This document shows positions 1-8,486 of a stretch of 57,831 bases of DNA, piece after piece (the stretch's first letter is position 1; each line of letters begins with the position of its first letter). The notes under the pieces are model-generated. The model was not told the DNA's origin and did not search any database. It saw only the letters and a program-made list of their open reading frames with translations. Both the position numbers and the translations under genes were made by a program. This DNA comes from CAZUVM01 sp964623885. Its GTDB lineage: Bacteria; Verrucomicrobiota; Verrucomicrobiia; Limisphaerales; UBA8199. The stretch spans positions 1 to 57,831 of the forward strand of contig CAZUVM010000027.1 of the NCBI GenBank assembly GCA_964623885.1. The letters run 5' to 3'.

Positions 1-1836
1 AAATTCAACCAGGTTCGGCCGCCCGTCCGCCGTGTACTCGCGGTGGACCCGGGTAGTCGCCGGCTGAAGCTTCTCATGGCCGAGAGCGATTTTGGCCACC
101 TCCGGATCCTGAAACAGGAAATGATGGACCTGCAGGCCGAAGGCTTGGTGTCCGCCGACGAATTCAACGCTCATCTGCAGCATTTGCTCGATGACGCGGG
201 CCGGCCGCCCGTGGCCCTGGTCTTAGGCCAGCAGCTTTGCCTCTCCCAAATCGTTAATTTGCCCGGCGCGCCAGGCAGTGACGTGGAAAAGCTCATCGCT
301 GACGAAATCATCAAATTAAGCGGAGTTAGCGAGAGCCGGATTGTTTATGATTTCGTCCGTACCGAAGCTCAGGCTCCCAACCGGCAGGAATTCTGGGTCA
401 CGCTGGCGCAGGAAGGGGAAATCCGCGAACGAATCGCGCGTTTGGGCCTCGACCAGGAGGATTTGTGTGAAGTCACCACGACTGCCAACGCGCTCATTGC
501 TGCTTATCGGGCGGCGGCGCCGCTTTCGTCCCGTGCGGTTTTGGTGCACATGGGCGCTCAAACCACCGTGCTCGTGGTGCTGCTGGCCGGCCAGGGCGTG
601 TTCGCCTCGACTTTTCAAATGGGTGGCGATTTTTTCACCCGGGCGATCGCGCGGCTGCAAAACTGCAGCGAGCAGTCGGCTGAGGCTCTAAAACAGCAAG
701 TGAATCTGTTGACCGGGCCTCGCGCGATTGCTGAATTTGCGCCGGTCGTCGACGGTTGGGTAGCCGAGCTTCGACGCCAGTTGGCGGAGTGGTTTCAGCA
801 GAACCCAGGTGTTCCCTCCGATTTAAAGGGTTTTCAGCTTGTGGGCAGTGGGGGCGGATTCGACCAGCCTGGTTTGTTGGAGCATCTGAAGGAGCATGCC
901 GGAATCTCGTTGCAGCCCTGGCCTAAAGATGCGCAGCCGGATCGGGCCTTGCCCGCCCCGGGGCATGAGGTGGCCTTTGGGCTTGCTCTTCAGGCGTTGG
1001 GCTATAGCGCTCAGTCAGTATCCCTGTTGCCGGAGGATTATCGTCTGGCATGGAAAAAGCGGCTCAGCCGCCAGCGCGTGGAACTCGCCAGCTTCGCCTT
1101 GCTGGCCGTGTGCGTGTTGCTTCTGGCGCTTGGAACCTGGCGGCAGCTTTCATTATTAAATACCAAACAAGGTCTTTTGGACAAAGTGCAGGCAGCTTTG
1201 GATGACGTGGATAAGAATGATGCGCTGACGGCCGACCTGTTGACGGAGTATGAAAGTCTGCGCCCGGTATTGGCGCGAGAGCAAAACACGGTCGATACCG
1301 TGAAAATGCTGACCTTGTTGGAACAAACTCGCAGCAACCGGAACCTCTGGTACGTCTTGCTGGCCGATCAACAAACGTATTTCAGCCGCCCGCCGGCATT
1401 GCTCTCAACCAATCGCCCGGCACGGACCAACCTCCTGGGCACGCCGGTCGAATCCACGCGCACGGCCCCGCTCGGTTCGGCAGCGCCGTTTGTCGCAAGT
1501 ACTAATTCGGCGCCGGTCAAACCCGGTTATATTGCCGAGCTCTGTGTGCCGGGAGATGCGGAGAACTCGCGCCAGGTGTTGGGTGACGTCGTAAATGGAC
1601 TAAAGCAGGAGTCCTTGTTTTCCAAGGCCGATTTGCTGTCGGACGATTTGCGACGAGACCTTGCTGATCCAAAGGTGATTCTTCCCGATCGGCACTACGT
1701 GCTGGCCCTGGACTTCGCTGCCACCGATTTCCAGCAGCCGCTTCGAACTAAGAAACCGCCGCGGCGTGGCCGCCCAGCGCGGCCAACCTGGCCTGCTCAG
1801 GACACCGCGGGGAATGTAACTCAAACCATGCCTTAG
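1..1836 (+). CDS. PilM-PilN fusion, type IV pilus / type II secretion platform (5' end outside window)
   Basis: Cytoplasmic actin-like PilM fused to a PilN-type membrane segment. The frame is open from base 1 and residues before the GTG at 43 already look like family sequence (VRRVLAVDPGS), so the real start probably lies upstream. The N-terminal part has the actin-fold phosphate motif VDPGSRRLK, a second phosphate-like segment around bases 535-640 (HMGAQTTVLVV) and an adenosine-type glycine motif near base 841 (LVGSGGGF). A single hydrophobic helix follows at about bases 1085-1140, then a coiled-coil-prone stretch and a periplasmic-looking region ending in an Arg/Pro-rich tail. PilM and PilN are separate proteins in Pseudomonas; here one chain appears to do both. 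It is followed after 15 bases by a PilO-like gene, which supports the call. Confidence 0.8.
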   Translation, partial: KFNQVRPPVRRVLAVDPGSRRLKLLMAESDFGHLRILKQEMMDLQAEGLVSADEFNAHLQHLLDDAGRPPVALVLGQQLCLSQIVNLPGAPGSDVEKLIADEIIKLSGVSESRIVYDFVRTEAQAPNRQEFWVTLAQEGEIRERIARLGLDQEDLCEVTTTANALIAAYRAAAPLSSRAVLVHMGAQTTVLVVLLAGQGVFASTFQMGGDFFTRAIARLQNCSEQSAEALKQQVNLLTGPRAIAEFAPVVDGWVAELRRQLAEWFQQNPGVPSDLKGFQLVGSGGGFDQPGLLEHLKEHAGISLQPWPKDAQPDRALPAPGHEVAFGLALQALGYSAQSVSLLPEDYRLAWKKRLSRQRVELASFALLAVCVLLLALGTWRQLSLLNTKQGLLDKVQAALDDVDKNDALTADLLTEYESLRPVLAREQNTVDTVKMLTLLEQTRSNRNLWYVLLADQQTYFSRPPALLSTNRPARTNLLGTPVESTRTAPLGSAAPFVASTNSAPVKPGYIAELCVPGDAENSRQVLGDVVNGLKQESLFSKADLLSDDLRRDLADPKVILPDRHYVLALDFAATDFQQPLRTKKPPRRGRPARPTWPAQDTAGNVTQTMP

Positions 1837-1851
1837 GCGCGATTACGGGCT

Positions 1852-2655
1852 ATGTCCTCTTTCAAAGATCTCCGGCGGCGCTTGCTCCTGCCAGTGGCGG
1901 GAGCCGGGCTGGCTGTTTACTATCTGTTCGTGCTGGTGCCGTTGACTCATCGTGCTCAGAATCTCGATGAACCGCTGCAAACCGCCTGGCGAAAACTCGA
2001 AACCAATACCGGCGCGGTGGATTTCCTGCACATTACCAACCAGCTTCGTGAAACCAGGCAGGAGTTGGGGTTGCTTGAAAACGCCAGGAAGAAGGCGGCC
2101 GCGCGCGTCGAACTATCCCCGACCGTGCGGAATGCCCTTGGCGCCGCCTTCCAGTTAGTCGATTACCAGAACGAGCGAAGCAAACAAATCGATGAGCTGG
2201 ACAAACGGGCGCGCGAACAAAAGATCGCCATTGATCCGGCTGTCTTTGCCGGTTTTCCAGAACATACGGCTGATATCCAGGACCCGTCGCTGCTGTGGCC
2301 GGCGCTTTCCTTGACCGGCAACCTGCTCAATGCCGCTCTGGCTTGCAAGGTCGCTTCGCTTCACTCGCTCGATGTTCGCTTGGCTCTTACGAACTCACTC
2401 GCTGGCGACCCTTCCGGGCGCTGGACGGAAATCCCAATTGATGTCGAGTTTACCGCCTCGGCTGACAATGCGCTTAAGCTCATTCAAAGCCTGCCCCTGC
2501 GCGCCGAAGAAACTCGTGCCGCGGGATTGCCGCTCGAGCCTGCTGACAAAGCACCCCTGTTTATTGAGCGCCTGGTGATGAAGAAGCAATCACCTGACAA
2601 GCTCGATGAAGTGCGGGTTTGGCTGCGCGCTATTGGGTTTGTGGCCAGAGAATGA
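1852..2655 (+). CDS. PilO-like inner-membrane alignment protein
   Basis: 267 residues: a short cytoplasmic N-terminus, one transmembrane helix at about residues 11-30, a coiled-coil region rich in Arg/Glu/Leu to about residue 110, then an alpha/beta periplasmic domain. This is the layout of PilO, which pairs with PilN and PilP to link the pilus motor with the outer-membrane secretin. No catalytic motif is expected or seen. It sits 15 bases after the PilMN gene and 9 bases before a PilP-like gene. The Akkermansia protein Amuc_1100 is a PilO-like protein in a comparable locus; kinship with it is my inference from architecture, not from alignment. Confidence 0.7.
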   Translation: MSSFKDLRRRLLLPVAGAGLAVYYLFVLVPLTHRAQNLDEPLQTAWRKLETNTGAVDFLHITNQLRETRQELGLLENARKKAAARVELSPTVRNALGAAFQLVDYQNERSKQIDELDKRAREQKIAIDPAVFAGFPEHTADIQDPSLLWPALSLTGNLLNAALACKVASLHSLDVRLALTNSLAGDPSGRWTEIPIDVEFTASADNALKLIQSLPLRAEETRAAGLPLEPADKAPLFIERLVMKKQSPDKLDEVRVWLRAIGFVARE

Positions 2656-2664
2656 GTCATCGCC

Positions 2665-3192
2665 ATGCCCTCGAACCGACTTCAATTTTTCCGCGGCCGT
2701 AGTTTTGCCTGGTTCATTCAGGTTGGTCTATGGTGCTTGCTTTACCTGTCCGTAATCCGTCTCGGTGGCAACACACCTGACTATACTGTGGCCAACATCT
2801 CTTCTACGCCTGCCCAAAGTGTTGTCCCCGCGGCCAGGCTCGACCCTTTGTTTGGCCCTGTTTCCCCGCGGCCGGCTCCGGCGCCTGGCGCGGTCAATTC
2901 TCCCAATCCTTTTTACACACAATATTTTGTGCCGCCACCCTCGCCGGCGCCTCCCACCACGCGCAAGATCGAGGTTACTTATCAGGGATTCTATCAAACC
3001 GCCGATGGTCCTAAGTGCGCGATCCTTAAATTGGGAGACGGGTTTGTCATGAGCCGCGTCGGGACCTCAGTCGCAACCAATGTTTTTGTCGCCGATGCCA
3101 CTCTGCAAAGCCTCACGCTGACCAATCCTCAGGCACAGGCCACGTTGCTGCCTTTGAATGTGAAGAAGGAAATCGAGGTCCCTATCAAGTGA
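2665..3192 (+). CDS. PilP-like periplasmic protein of the pilus/secretion platform
   Basis: 175 residues with one N-terminal hydrophobic segment (about residues 14-33), a Pro/Ala/Ser-rich linker (about 55-100) and a small C-terminal beta domain containing GDGFVMSRVG. PilP and GspC share this plan: membrane anchor, flexible proline-rich linker, then a homology domain that binds the secretin. Position between a PilO-like gene and the ATPase gene, with gaps of 9 and 1 bases, supports this role. Sequence conservation is too weak to choose between PilP and GspC. No lipobox cysteine is present, unlike classical PilP. Confidence 0.6.
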   Translation: MPSNRLQFFRGRSFAWFIQVGLWCLLYLSVIRLGGNTPDYTVANISSTPAQSVVPAARLDPLFGPVSPRPAPAPGAVNSPNPFYTQYFVPPPSPAPPTTRKIEVTYQGFYQTADGPKCAILKLGDGFVMSRVGTSVATNVFVADATLQSLTLTNPQAQATLLPLNVKKEIEVPIK

Positions 3193-3193
3193 C

Positions 3194-4936
3194 ATGATTT
3201 CCGCGATCACTCAAAAAGAGCCAGGGGATCTGCTGCTCGAGCAGGGCAAGATCACTGAGGGTCAGCTCGAACAGGTTCGGCGGCGTCAGCGCCGGCTCAA
3301 TTTGCCCCAATACCGCGCGATCGTGGACCTCAATTTCGCCTCCGAGGAGGACACCTGGCGCGCCCTGGCCCTGGCCAACAACCTGGAATTCGTTGATCCC
3401 GTCGCGCTTGAACTCAAACGCGAAACGCTCGAACTGGTGCCCATCAAGTTCATCTTCCATTATCGGTTGCTCCCCCTCGGCGCTGAGGACGATTGTCTCA
3501 CGCTGGCTTTCAGCGAGCCGCCGCGCCAGATGGAGCAGGGCAACCTGCGTTTGCTTTTGGGCAAACGTCTCAAAATCGTCCTGGCCACGCCCAGCGCCGT
3601 CCATGCCGTCATCAAGAAGCATTTTGGGCTGGGCGCGGAAACGATTCAGAAACTCCGTGAAGAGCGTGGCGGCGGCGACATCAACCAAGAAATCGTTTTT
3701 GATGTCCAGGGCAAGGAAACCGACTCCGCCCTGGAGGCGACCGTTTCAGCTTTTGTGGATCAGGTGCTCCAGGAGGCCCTGCGGCTGCACGCCACGGACA
3801 TCCACCTGGAGCCTTACGCCAATGCCATTCGCCTGCGTTATCGCGTCGATGGTTTGCTCGAGTCCGTCCCTGTCCCTGCTGACATGCGCCACCTGCATTC
3901 GGCGATCGTTTCACGGCTCAAAATCATGGCCGGCCTGAATATCGCCGAGAAACGCCTCCCTCACGACGGTCGTATCGCGATGAAAACAGGTGATGAGGAA
4001 TATGATCTGCGCGTCTCGATTGTTCCCACCAAATACGGGGAGGCTGCCTGTCTGCGCATCCTTGGGCGCCAAAGCCTATTCCTGGATCTAGGCCAACTTG
4101 GTATGGAGCCGAATCAGGAGTCTGTTTTTGCTCAGCTTACTCAATTGCCCCAAGGTCTGGTGCTCCTCACCGGCCCAACCGGTAGCGGCAAAACTACCAC
4201 TCTTTACACAGCCTTGGCTCAGGCCAATGCGGAAGACCGCAAGATCATCACTTTCGAAGACCCCATCGAGTATCAGCTTGAAGGAACGGTCCAAATTCAG
4301 GTCCGCGATCAAATCGGCCTCACCTTCGCCTCCGGCTTGCGTTCCGTCCTGCGCCATGACCCCGATGTTGTGCTCGTTGGTGAAATCCGCGACTTTGAAA
4401 CCGCCGAAATTGCGGTGCGTGCCGCCCAAACGGGCCACCTGGTCCTTTCGACTCTGCACACTAATGACAGCATCAGCGCCGTCACCCGATTGCTTGAAAT
4501 GCGCATCGAGCCATATCTAATAGCTTCCTCGCTCGTGTGCAGCATCTCCCAGCGCCTGGCTCGCCGCATCTGCCGTCATTGCAATGAAGAGGATCGGGAT
4601 ATACCCGGACACACTCGCGAGGAAATGGCTGTCGCCGTTGGCCTCCCTCCGGAGCAGATGCGTGCCTGGAAGGGGCGTGGCTGCGTCGAGTGCAACCAGA
4701 AAGGCCACCGCGGCCGGGTGGCCATTTACGAATTCTTCCTTCTGGACGATACCGTCGCCGACCTGATCCAGCCTGGCTTGAAAACCACTGAACTCCGCGC
4801 TGCCGCGCGAAAAATAGGCTGGCGTTCGCTGCGCGAAATGGCCTGGTTAAAGGTCCAGCGTGGGCTTATTCCCATCTCCGAACAAGAACGCTGGACGCGG
4901 ATGATCGATCCTTCGGCGCTTAAGGCGAAGATTTGA
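3194..4936 (+). CDS. PilB/GspE family assembly ATPase
   Basis: Hexameric cytoplasmic ATPase that drives pilin or pseudopilin polymerisation. Of 580 residues, about 1-150 form the N-terminal GspE-II/PilB regulatory domain. The core carries Walker A (GPTGSGKTT, about residue 326), the Asp box, Walker B (DPDVVLVGEIRD, about residue 389) and the His box (STLHTND). Two Cys-x-x-Cys pairs (CRHC near residue 460, CVEC near 497) form the zinc site typical of extension ATPases and absent from PilT retraction ATPases. The start is one base after the preceding stop codon, so translation is probably coupled. The motor belongs with the three upstream genes. The secretin, the platform protein PilC/GspF and prepilin peptidase are not in the window. 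Confidence 0.95.
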   Translation: MISAITQKEPGDLLLEQGKITEGQLEQVRRRQRRLNLPQYRAIVDLNFASEEDTWRALALANNLEFVDPVALELKRETLELVPIKFIFHYRLLPLGAEDDCLTLAFSEPPRQMEQGNLRLLLGKRLKIVLATPSAVHAVIKKHFGLGAETIQKLREERGGGDINQEIVFDVQGKETDSALEATVSAFVDQVLQEALRLHATDIHLEPYANAIRLRYRVDGLLESVPVPADMRHLHSAIVSRLKIMAGLNIAEKRLPHDGRIAMKTGDEEYDLRVSIVPTKYGEAACLRILGRQSLFLDLGQLGMEPNQESVFAQLTQLPQGLVLLTGPTGSGKTTTLYTALAQANAEDRKIITFEDPIEYQLEGTVQIQVRDQIGLTFASGLRSVLRHDPDVVLVGEIRDFETAEIAVRAAQTGHLVLSTLHTNDSISAVTRLLEMRIEPYLIASSLVCSISQRLARRICRHCNEEDRDIPGHTREEMAVAVGLPPEQMRAWKGRGCVECNQKGHRGRVAIYEFFLLDDTVADLIQPGLKTTELRAAARKIGWRSLREMAWLKVQRGLIPISEQERWTRMIDPSALKAKI

Positions 4937-4943
4937 GTCCGGA

Positions 4944-4967
4944 AGCATTGCCTTTCCAAAGGCTGCT
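4944..4967 (+). terminator. Hairpin after the pilus operon
   Basis: A stem GCCTTT/AAAGGC with two-base loop, extended by AGCA/TGCT, starts just after the ATPase stop codon. No T-run follows, so it may be only a 3'-end stabilising hairpin. Confidence 0.3.
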
Positions 4968-5016
4968 CCAACGAGTAATTGCCTTACCACTGTTCTTAAA
5001 ATTCTTAATCTATCGG

Positions 5017-5045
5017 TTGCCTTCGATGCGCATTTGTGGTATGGG
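5017..5045 (+). promoter_or_regulatory. Sigma-70-like promoter candidate for the CHRD gene
   Basis: TTGCCT, 17 bases, TATGGG, about 70 bases before the ATG at 5118. An imperfect inverted repeat (GCGATAC/GTATATCGC, 5069-5087) lies just downstream and could be an operator or mRNA hairpin. Spacing is ideal but the -10 box is weak. Confidence 0.35.
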
Positions 5046-5117
5046 AAAGCATTAACCAATGTTGTAAGGCGATACGAAGTATATCGCTTGGTTGTGTCAA
5101 GTAACGAAAGGATCCTC

Positions 5118-6260
5118 ATGAAAGCTGTTTTTGCATTACTCCTCGCCGCCGCGCTCTCCGCGCCCGCCGCGCTCATTCACTTCGATCTTTCACCGCCGGG
5201 CACCGATGTGGCTGTCGGCTTGAGCCCAAGCAACGAGGTGCCTCCGTCCGCCGACAGCACGGGTTCCGGTAATACGATTTCGGGCGGCATCGTCCTCGAC
5301 ACCAGCTCCTATCAACTCCTGGTGACCATTGGTTACGGTTCAGCGGCCGGATTCACCGATCTCACCGGGGCCGCGATCGCTATGCACATCCATAGCGCGG
5401 CGCCGCAGGGCAGTAATGCTCCTGTCGAAATTCCCCTCACGCCTTACAATTTCACAGGTACCAATGCCGCTCACGGCGGGGTCATCTATGCTCTCATCGC
5501 CTTTCCAACCAACGCCGTTTCCAACCTGCTCGCCGGTTTGGACTACATCAACATTCATACCGCTGACCACCCCGGAGGTGAAATTCGCGGGCAACTAATC
5601 CCTCAAGTTCAATCTAATTCGCCGCCAATGGTGAGCTGTCCCAGCCCAATGACTGTCGAATGCGGCACCCCGGCTTTGGTCACCGTCACAGTTGGCGACA
5701 GGGACGGGGATGCGCTGATGGTAGTCTGGACCGTGAATGGGATGGCTGCCCAAACCAACACGATAGCCGCAGGCACCAATGGCACCATGGCTACCGTCTC
5801 TTTCATGGATACTTTACCGTTGGGCACGAATCAGGTCGCCGTGATGGTAAGCGATTCAGATACCAATACCGCTTCTTGCGCCACTACCGTTACCGTAGTC
5901 GATACCACCCCGCCGGTCATTGTCTCGGCTCGAGCCGAACCGAACGTGCTCTGGCCGCCCGATCATAAGCTGGTCGGTGTCCGAGTCTTTGCCCAGGTCA
6001 CCGATACGTGCAGCGCAACCACCTGGAGAATTATCAAGGTCACAAGCAATGAATCTGTAAATGCCAAAGGCAGCGGCCACACAGATCCAGACTGGATTAT
6101 CACCGGTGACCATACCGTGCAGTTGCGTGCGGAACGGTCCGGCCAGGGCAACGGCCGGGTTTACACCATTACCATCCAGGCCAAGGATACCTCTGGAAAT
6201 TTGTCCACCCCTAAAGACGTCACCGTGACAGTCCCGAAGAGCCAGGGGAAAGGAAAATAA
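5118..6260 (+). CDS. Secreted CHRD-domain protein with C-terminal beta-sandwich domains
   Basis: 380 residues from the ATG at 5118, chosen because a purine-rich ribosome site (GAAAGGA) precedes it and a signal peptide (MKAVFALLLAAALSAPAA) follows directly. An upstream in-frame start at 5034 would bury that signal. Residues about 18-155 form a CHRD domain with the hallmark HIH, GGVIYAL and NIHTADHPGGEIRGQL segments. The rest holds two Ig/HYR-like modules (VTVEC-like start; DTTPPVI; TIQAKDTSGN). CHRD domains occur in secreted bacterial proteins and in animal chordin; the bacterial role is unknown. Ends 25 bases before a strong terminator. Confidence 0.85.
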   Translation: MKAVFALLLAAALSAPAALIHFDLSPPGTDVAVGLSPSNEVPPSADSTGSGNTISGGIVLDTSSYQLLVTIGYGSAAGFTDLTGAAIAMHIHSAAPQGSNAPVEIPLTPYNFTGTNAAHGGVIYALIAFPTNAVSNLLAGLDYINIHTADHPGGEIRGQLIPQVQSNSPPMVSCPSPMTVECGTPALVTVTVGDRDGDALMVVWTVNGMAAQTNTIAAGTNGTMATVSFMDTLPLGTNQVAVMVSDSDTNTASCATTVTVVDTTPPVIVSARAEPNVLWPPDHKLVGVRVFAQVTDTCSATTWRIIKVTSNESVNAKGSGHTDPDWIITGDHTVQLRAERSGQGNGRVYTITIQAKDTSGNLSTPKDVTVTVPKSQGKGK

Positions 6261-6285
6261 CAGGACTGGATTTGCTGCAAACGAT

Positions 6286-6322
6286 GAGCGCCGGCTTCTC
6301 CACCGGCGCTCTTCGACTTTTC
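6286..6322 (+). terminator. Rho-independent terminator
   Basis: Perfect nine-base stem GAGCGCCGG/CCGGCGCTC with an eight-base loop (6286-6311), followed by a T-rich tail (TTCGACTTTT). It ends the CHRD transcript and may also act for the convergent rpmB. Confidence 0.8.
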
Positions 6323-6344
6323 AGAAAATGGGGAATTCAGCCGA

Positions 6345-6617
6345 CTAAGCGGTCGCGGGCGCTGCGTCCGGCTTTTTCCAGTTGCGCTTGGGGGCTTTGG
6401 TGACCAAGCCCTTCTTGATAGCGGCTGTGGAAACCCGCATGTAGCGCACTTCGCCGTTCACTAGCGCTTTAACGCGCTGAAGATTGGGCATGAATCGACG
6501 CTTTGTGATCGCGGTGATGTGCGTGCCGATTCCGCCGCTCTTCTTGGATTTGCCACTACGCCAAATGATGCTGCCCTTCATCGGGCGTTTGCCGGTTAAT
6601 TCGCAAATTCGTGCCAT
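6345..6617 (-). CDS. rpmB: 50S ribosomal protein bL28
   Basis: 90 residues beginning MARICELTGKRP, with SIIWRSGKSKKSGG, RRFMPNLQ and RVSTAAIKKG segments, all characteristic of bL28, a small basic protein of the large subunit. The family is usually 60-90 residues; this one carries a slightly extended Ala/Pro-rich C-terminus. An AGGACC ribosome site precedes the start. In many bacteria rpmB is next to rpmG, but not here. Convergent to the CHRD gene. Confidence 0.97.
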   Translation of the reverse strand: MARICELTGKRPMKGSIIWRSGKSKKSGGIGTHITAITKRRFMPNLQRVKALVNGEVRYMRVSTAAIKKGLVTKAPKRNWKKPDAAPATA

Positions 6618-6692
6618 ACAGGTCCTAAGTTAAAAAATTAAGGCCGGCCAAAATAGCACCCCCAGCCCTTGTTGCAAGCCTTTTCCTTCGCC

Positions 6693-7175
6693 TCAAACCA
6701 GGGTCGGCGCAGCCTGGATGGGCTTGGCGGCATTTGAGGTCGTCGGGGTCCGGTTTATCTCGGTCCAATAAGCCTCAAACCGCAGGATTAAGCCCACCAT
6801 TTCATCAAATTCAACCGGCTTCACCAGGTAAGAGTTTGCGCCGAGATCATAAGCCCGATCCACATCAGCTTGGAGATTAGAAGAGGTCAGGACGACCACC
6901 AGCAAGCGCTTTAGGCTGCACTCCGCTCGGACCCACTGCAAGACCTCGAACCCGTCCGTCCCCGGCATCTTTAGGTCCAGCAGGAGCATGAACGGCAGCG
7001 GGAATCGTTCACGATCCGCGTAATCTCCGCGGCCTGCCAGATAGTCAATGGCCTGCTCTCCGTCGCGCACGATCTTTAGCCGATCGCGCAAGCCGGCCTT
7101 TTGGAACGCCCGTTGGAGCAGCATCACGTCGTTCGGATCATCTTCGGCCAGCAATATGTATTGCTCGTCCAGCAT
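6693..7175 (-). CDS. Single-domain response regulator (Rcp1/CheY-like receiver)
   Basis: 160 residues that are almost entirely one receiver domain. The acidic pair sits in LLAEDDPNDV, the phospho-acceptor Asp in LLLDLKMPGTDG, the conserved Thr/Ser in VVLTSS and the Lys in SYLVKPVEF. The EDDPNDVMLLQRAF start and inserted AGRGDYADRERFPLP loop resemble Rcp1-type receivers that partner phytochromes and other histidine kinases. No output domain; about 20 extra residues at the C-terminus have low complexity. No kinase gene is adjacent, so the partner is unknown. Divergent from the NarL-type regulator at 7323. Confidence 0.92.
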   Translation of the reverse strand: MLDEQYILLAEDDPNDVMLLQRAFQKAGLRDRLKIVRDGEQAIDYLAGRGDYADRERFPLPFMLLLDLKMPGTDGFEVLQWVRAECSLKRLLVVVLTSSNLQADVDRAYDLGANSYLVKPVEFDEMVGLILRFEAYWTEINRTPTTSNAAKPIQAAPTLV

Positions 7176-7322
7176 GAGGCACCTCGATTTTGCGTTTAAG
7201 TGTAACGGGCACCGTTATACTTCGCAAATGGGCTGCTTGTCTTTGGGGTGTACACCTCAGGGGCGGGGGTTTCACCCCATTGCTGGCGCACCTGTTTCGG
7301 ACCCATAATCAAAGCGAAATCT

Positions 7323-8003
7323 ATGTCAAATATCAACGTTTTGGTTGTGGACGATCACAATATCGTCCGTCAAGGTCTCAAGGCGCTTCTCGCTGCCGAA
7401 GGCGATATCAATGTCATTGCCGAAGCCCAGACCGGGCGCGAAGCGGTCCAGCTTACGGAAAGATACCGGCCCGACGTCATCATCATGGACCTGGCCATGC
7501 CGCTGTTGAATGGGTGGGAAGCCACTCGGCAGATCCTCAAGGCCGTTCCTTCGGCCAAGATCCTCATCCTCTCGACCTATGACGCGGACGAGCACGTGCA
7601 GCAGGCCATTGCTGCCGGTGCCGCCGCCTATCTAATCAAGCAAGTGGCTGCGGCTGATTTGGTGAAAGCCATTCGCGAAGTCAAAAAGGGCAATGCCTAT
7701 TTCAGTCCGGGCATCGCTCAGCGGTTGCGCGAACAGACCCGGCGCTCTCTATCCGGAGAAGCACCGCCCAAAAACAACAATACCGAACTGACTTTGCGCG
7801 AAGCGGAGGTACTGCAGCTCATCGCGGAGGGCTTTGCCAACAAGCAGATTGCCGGGGAGTTAGGCTTAAGTGTTAAAACGGTTGAGAAACATCGGCAGCA
7901 GGTGATGAACAAGCTCAATATCCACGATACTGCGAGCCTGGTGCGGCACGCCGCCGCTAAGGGGATCATCGAAACCAACCTGGCCGGCGTCCCCCAAAGC
8001 TGA
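7323..8003 (+). CDS. NarL/FixJ-type LuxR response regulator
   Basis: 226 residues from the ATG at 7323 (MSNINVLVVDDH); a longer in-frame reading from 7248 adds 25 residues with no family resemblance. Residues 1-120 form a receiver domain with VVDDHNIV, the phospho-Asp in VIIMDLAMPLLNGW, and the Lys in YLIKQV. Residues about 160-220 form a LuxR helix-turn-helix (LTLREAEVLQLIAEGFANKQIAGEL, then SVKTVEKHRQQVMNKL). It is a DNA-binding transcription factor activated by phosphorylation. Divergent from the single-domain receiver across about 150 bases; target genes cannot be told from this sequence. Confidence 0.95.
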   Translation: MSNINVLVVDDHNIVRQGLKALLAAEGDINVIAEAQTGREAVQLTERYRPDVIIMDLAMPLLNGWEATRQILKAVPSAKILILSTYDADEHVQQAIAAGAAAYLIKQVAAADLVKAIREVKKGNAYFSPGIAQRLREQTRRSLSGEAPPKNNNTELTLREAEVLQLIAEGFANKQIAGELGLSVKTVEKHRQQVMNKLNIHDTASLVRHAAAKGIIETNLAGVPQS

Positions 8004-8179
8004 GCAAAAAGTGGCGTCACAGGCGGTTTTAACTTGGCATTCGACCGATTTGAGAGTATGTAAGGTTTTGCACGACTTGTTGGTGAAATCCCAGGCGAGT
8101 CTTGTGTAGCTGCCTGGCGGCCGTTTTGGACGCGGCCGCGTCCAACTGCCGGGTGCTGCCGGAACTGGGAGCGCAGTTT

Positions 8180-8341
8180 ATGAACTTGTTGGATTTGATC
8201 AAGGCTACCCTCGCTTGCGGGATAACCGCCTACCTGATCTATAGCTTTCCCACCCTCGGACAGGTGCTCATCATTGGGTCACTGAGTGTGTTGTGGTTGT
8301 CCTACGCCCACCGGACGTTAAGCGCCTTGCGGCGACGGTAG
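8180..8341 (+). CDS. Small two-helix membrane protein (hypothetical)
   Basis: 53 residues from the ATG at 8180 (MNLLDLIKATL). Nearly all of it is two hydrophobic helices (ACGITAYLIYSF and VLIIGSLSVLWLSY) followed by a basic tail ending RTLSALRRR, the positive-inside pattern of a small inner-membrane protein. A longer in-frame reading from 8102 adds a poorly structured N-terminus. A weak purine stretch (GGGAGCG) precedes the chosen start. No recognised family. It lies alone between a response regulator and lpdA. Confidence 0.45.
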   Translation: MNLLDLIKATLACGITAYLIYSFPTLGQVLIIGSLSVLWLSYAHRTLSALRRR

Positions 8342-8486
8342 GAGTTTCGATGGGGCGAAGGGCAGCAGCGCCGAACCGCGCTGGAGGTATCAACATAATT
8401 CGCAATCCTGTGGCAATATATTGGCCTCGGCCGGGGACCAGTTGCCAACTCGTCTGCCTAACACCCTTTGAGGGCTTCAACTAGCT

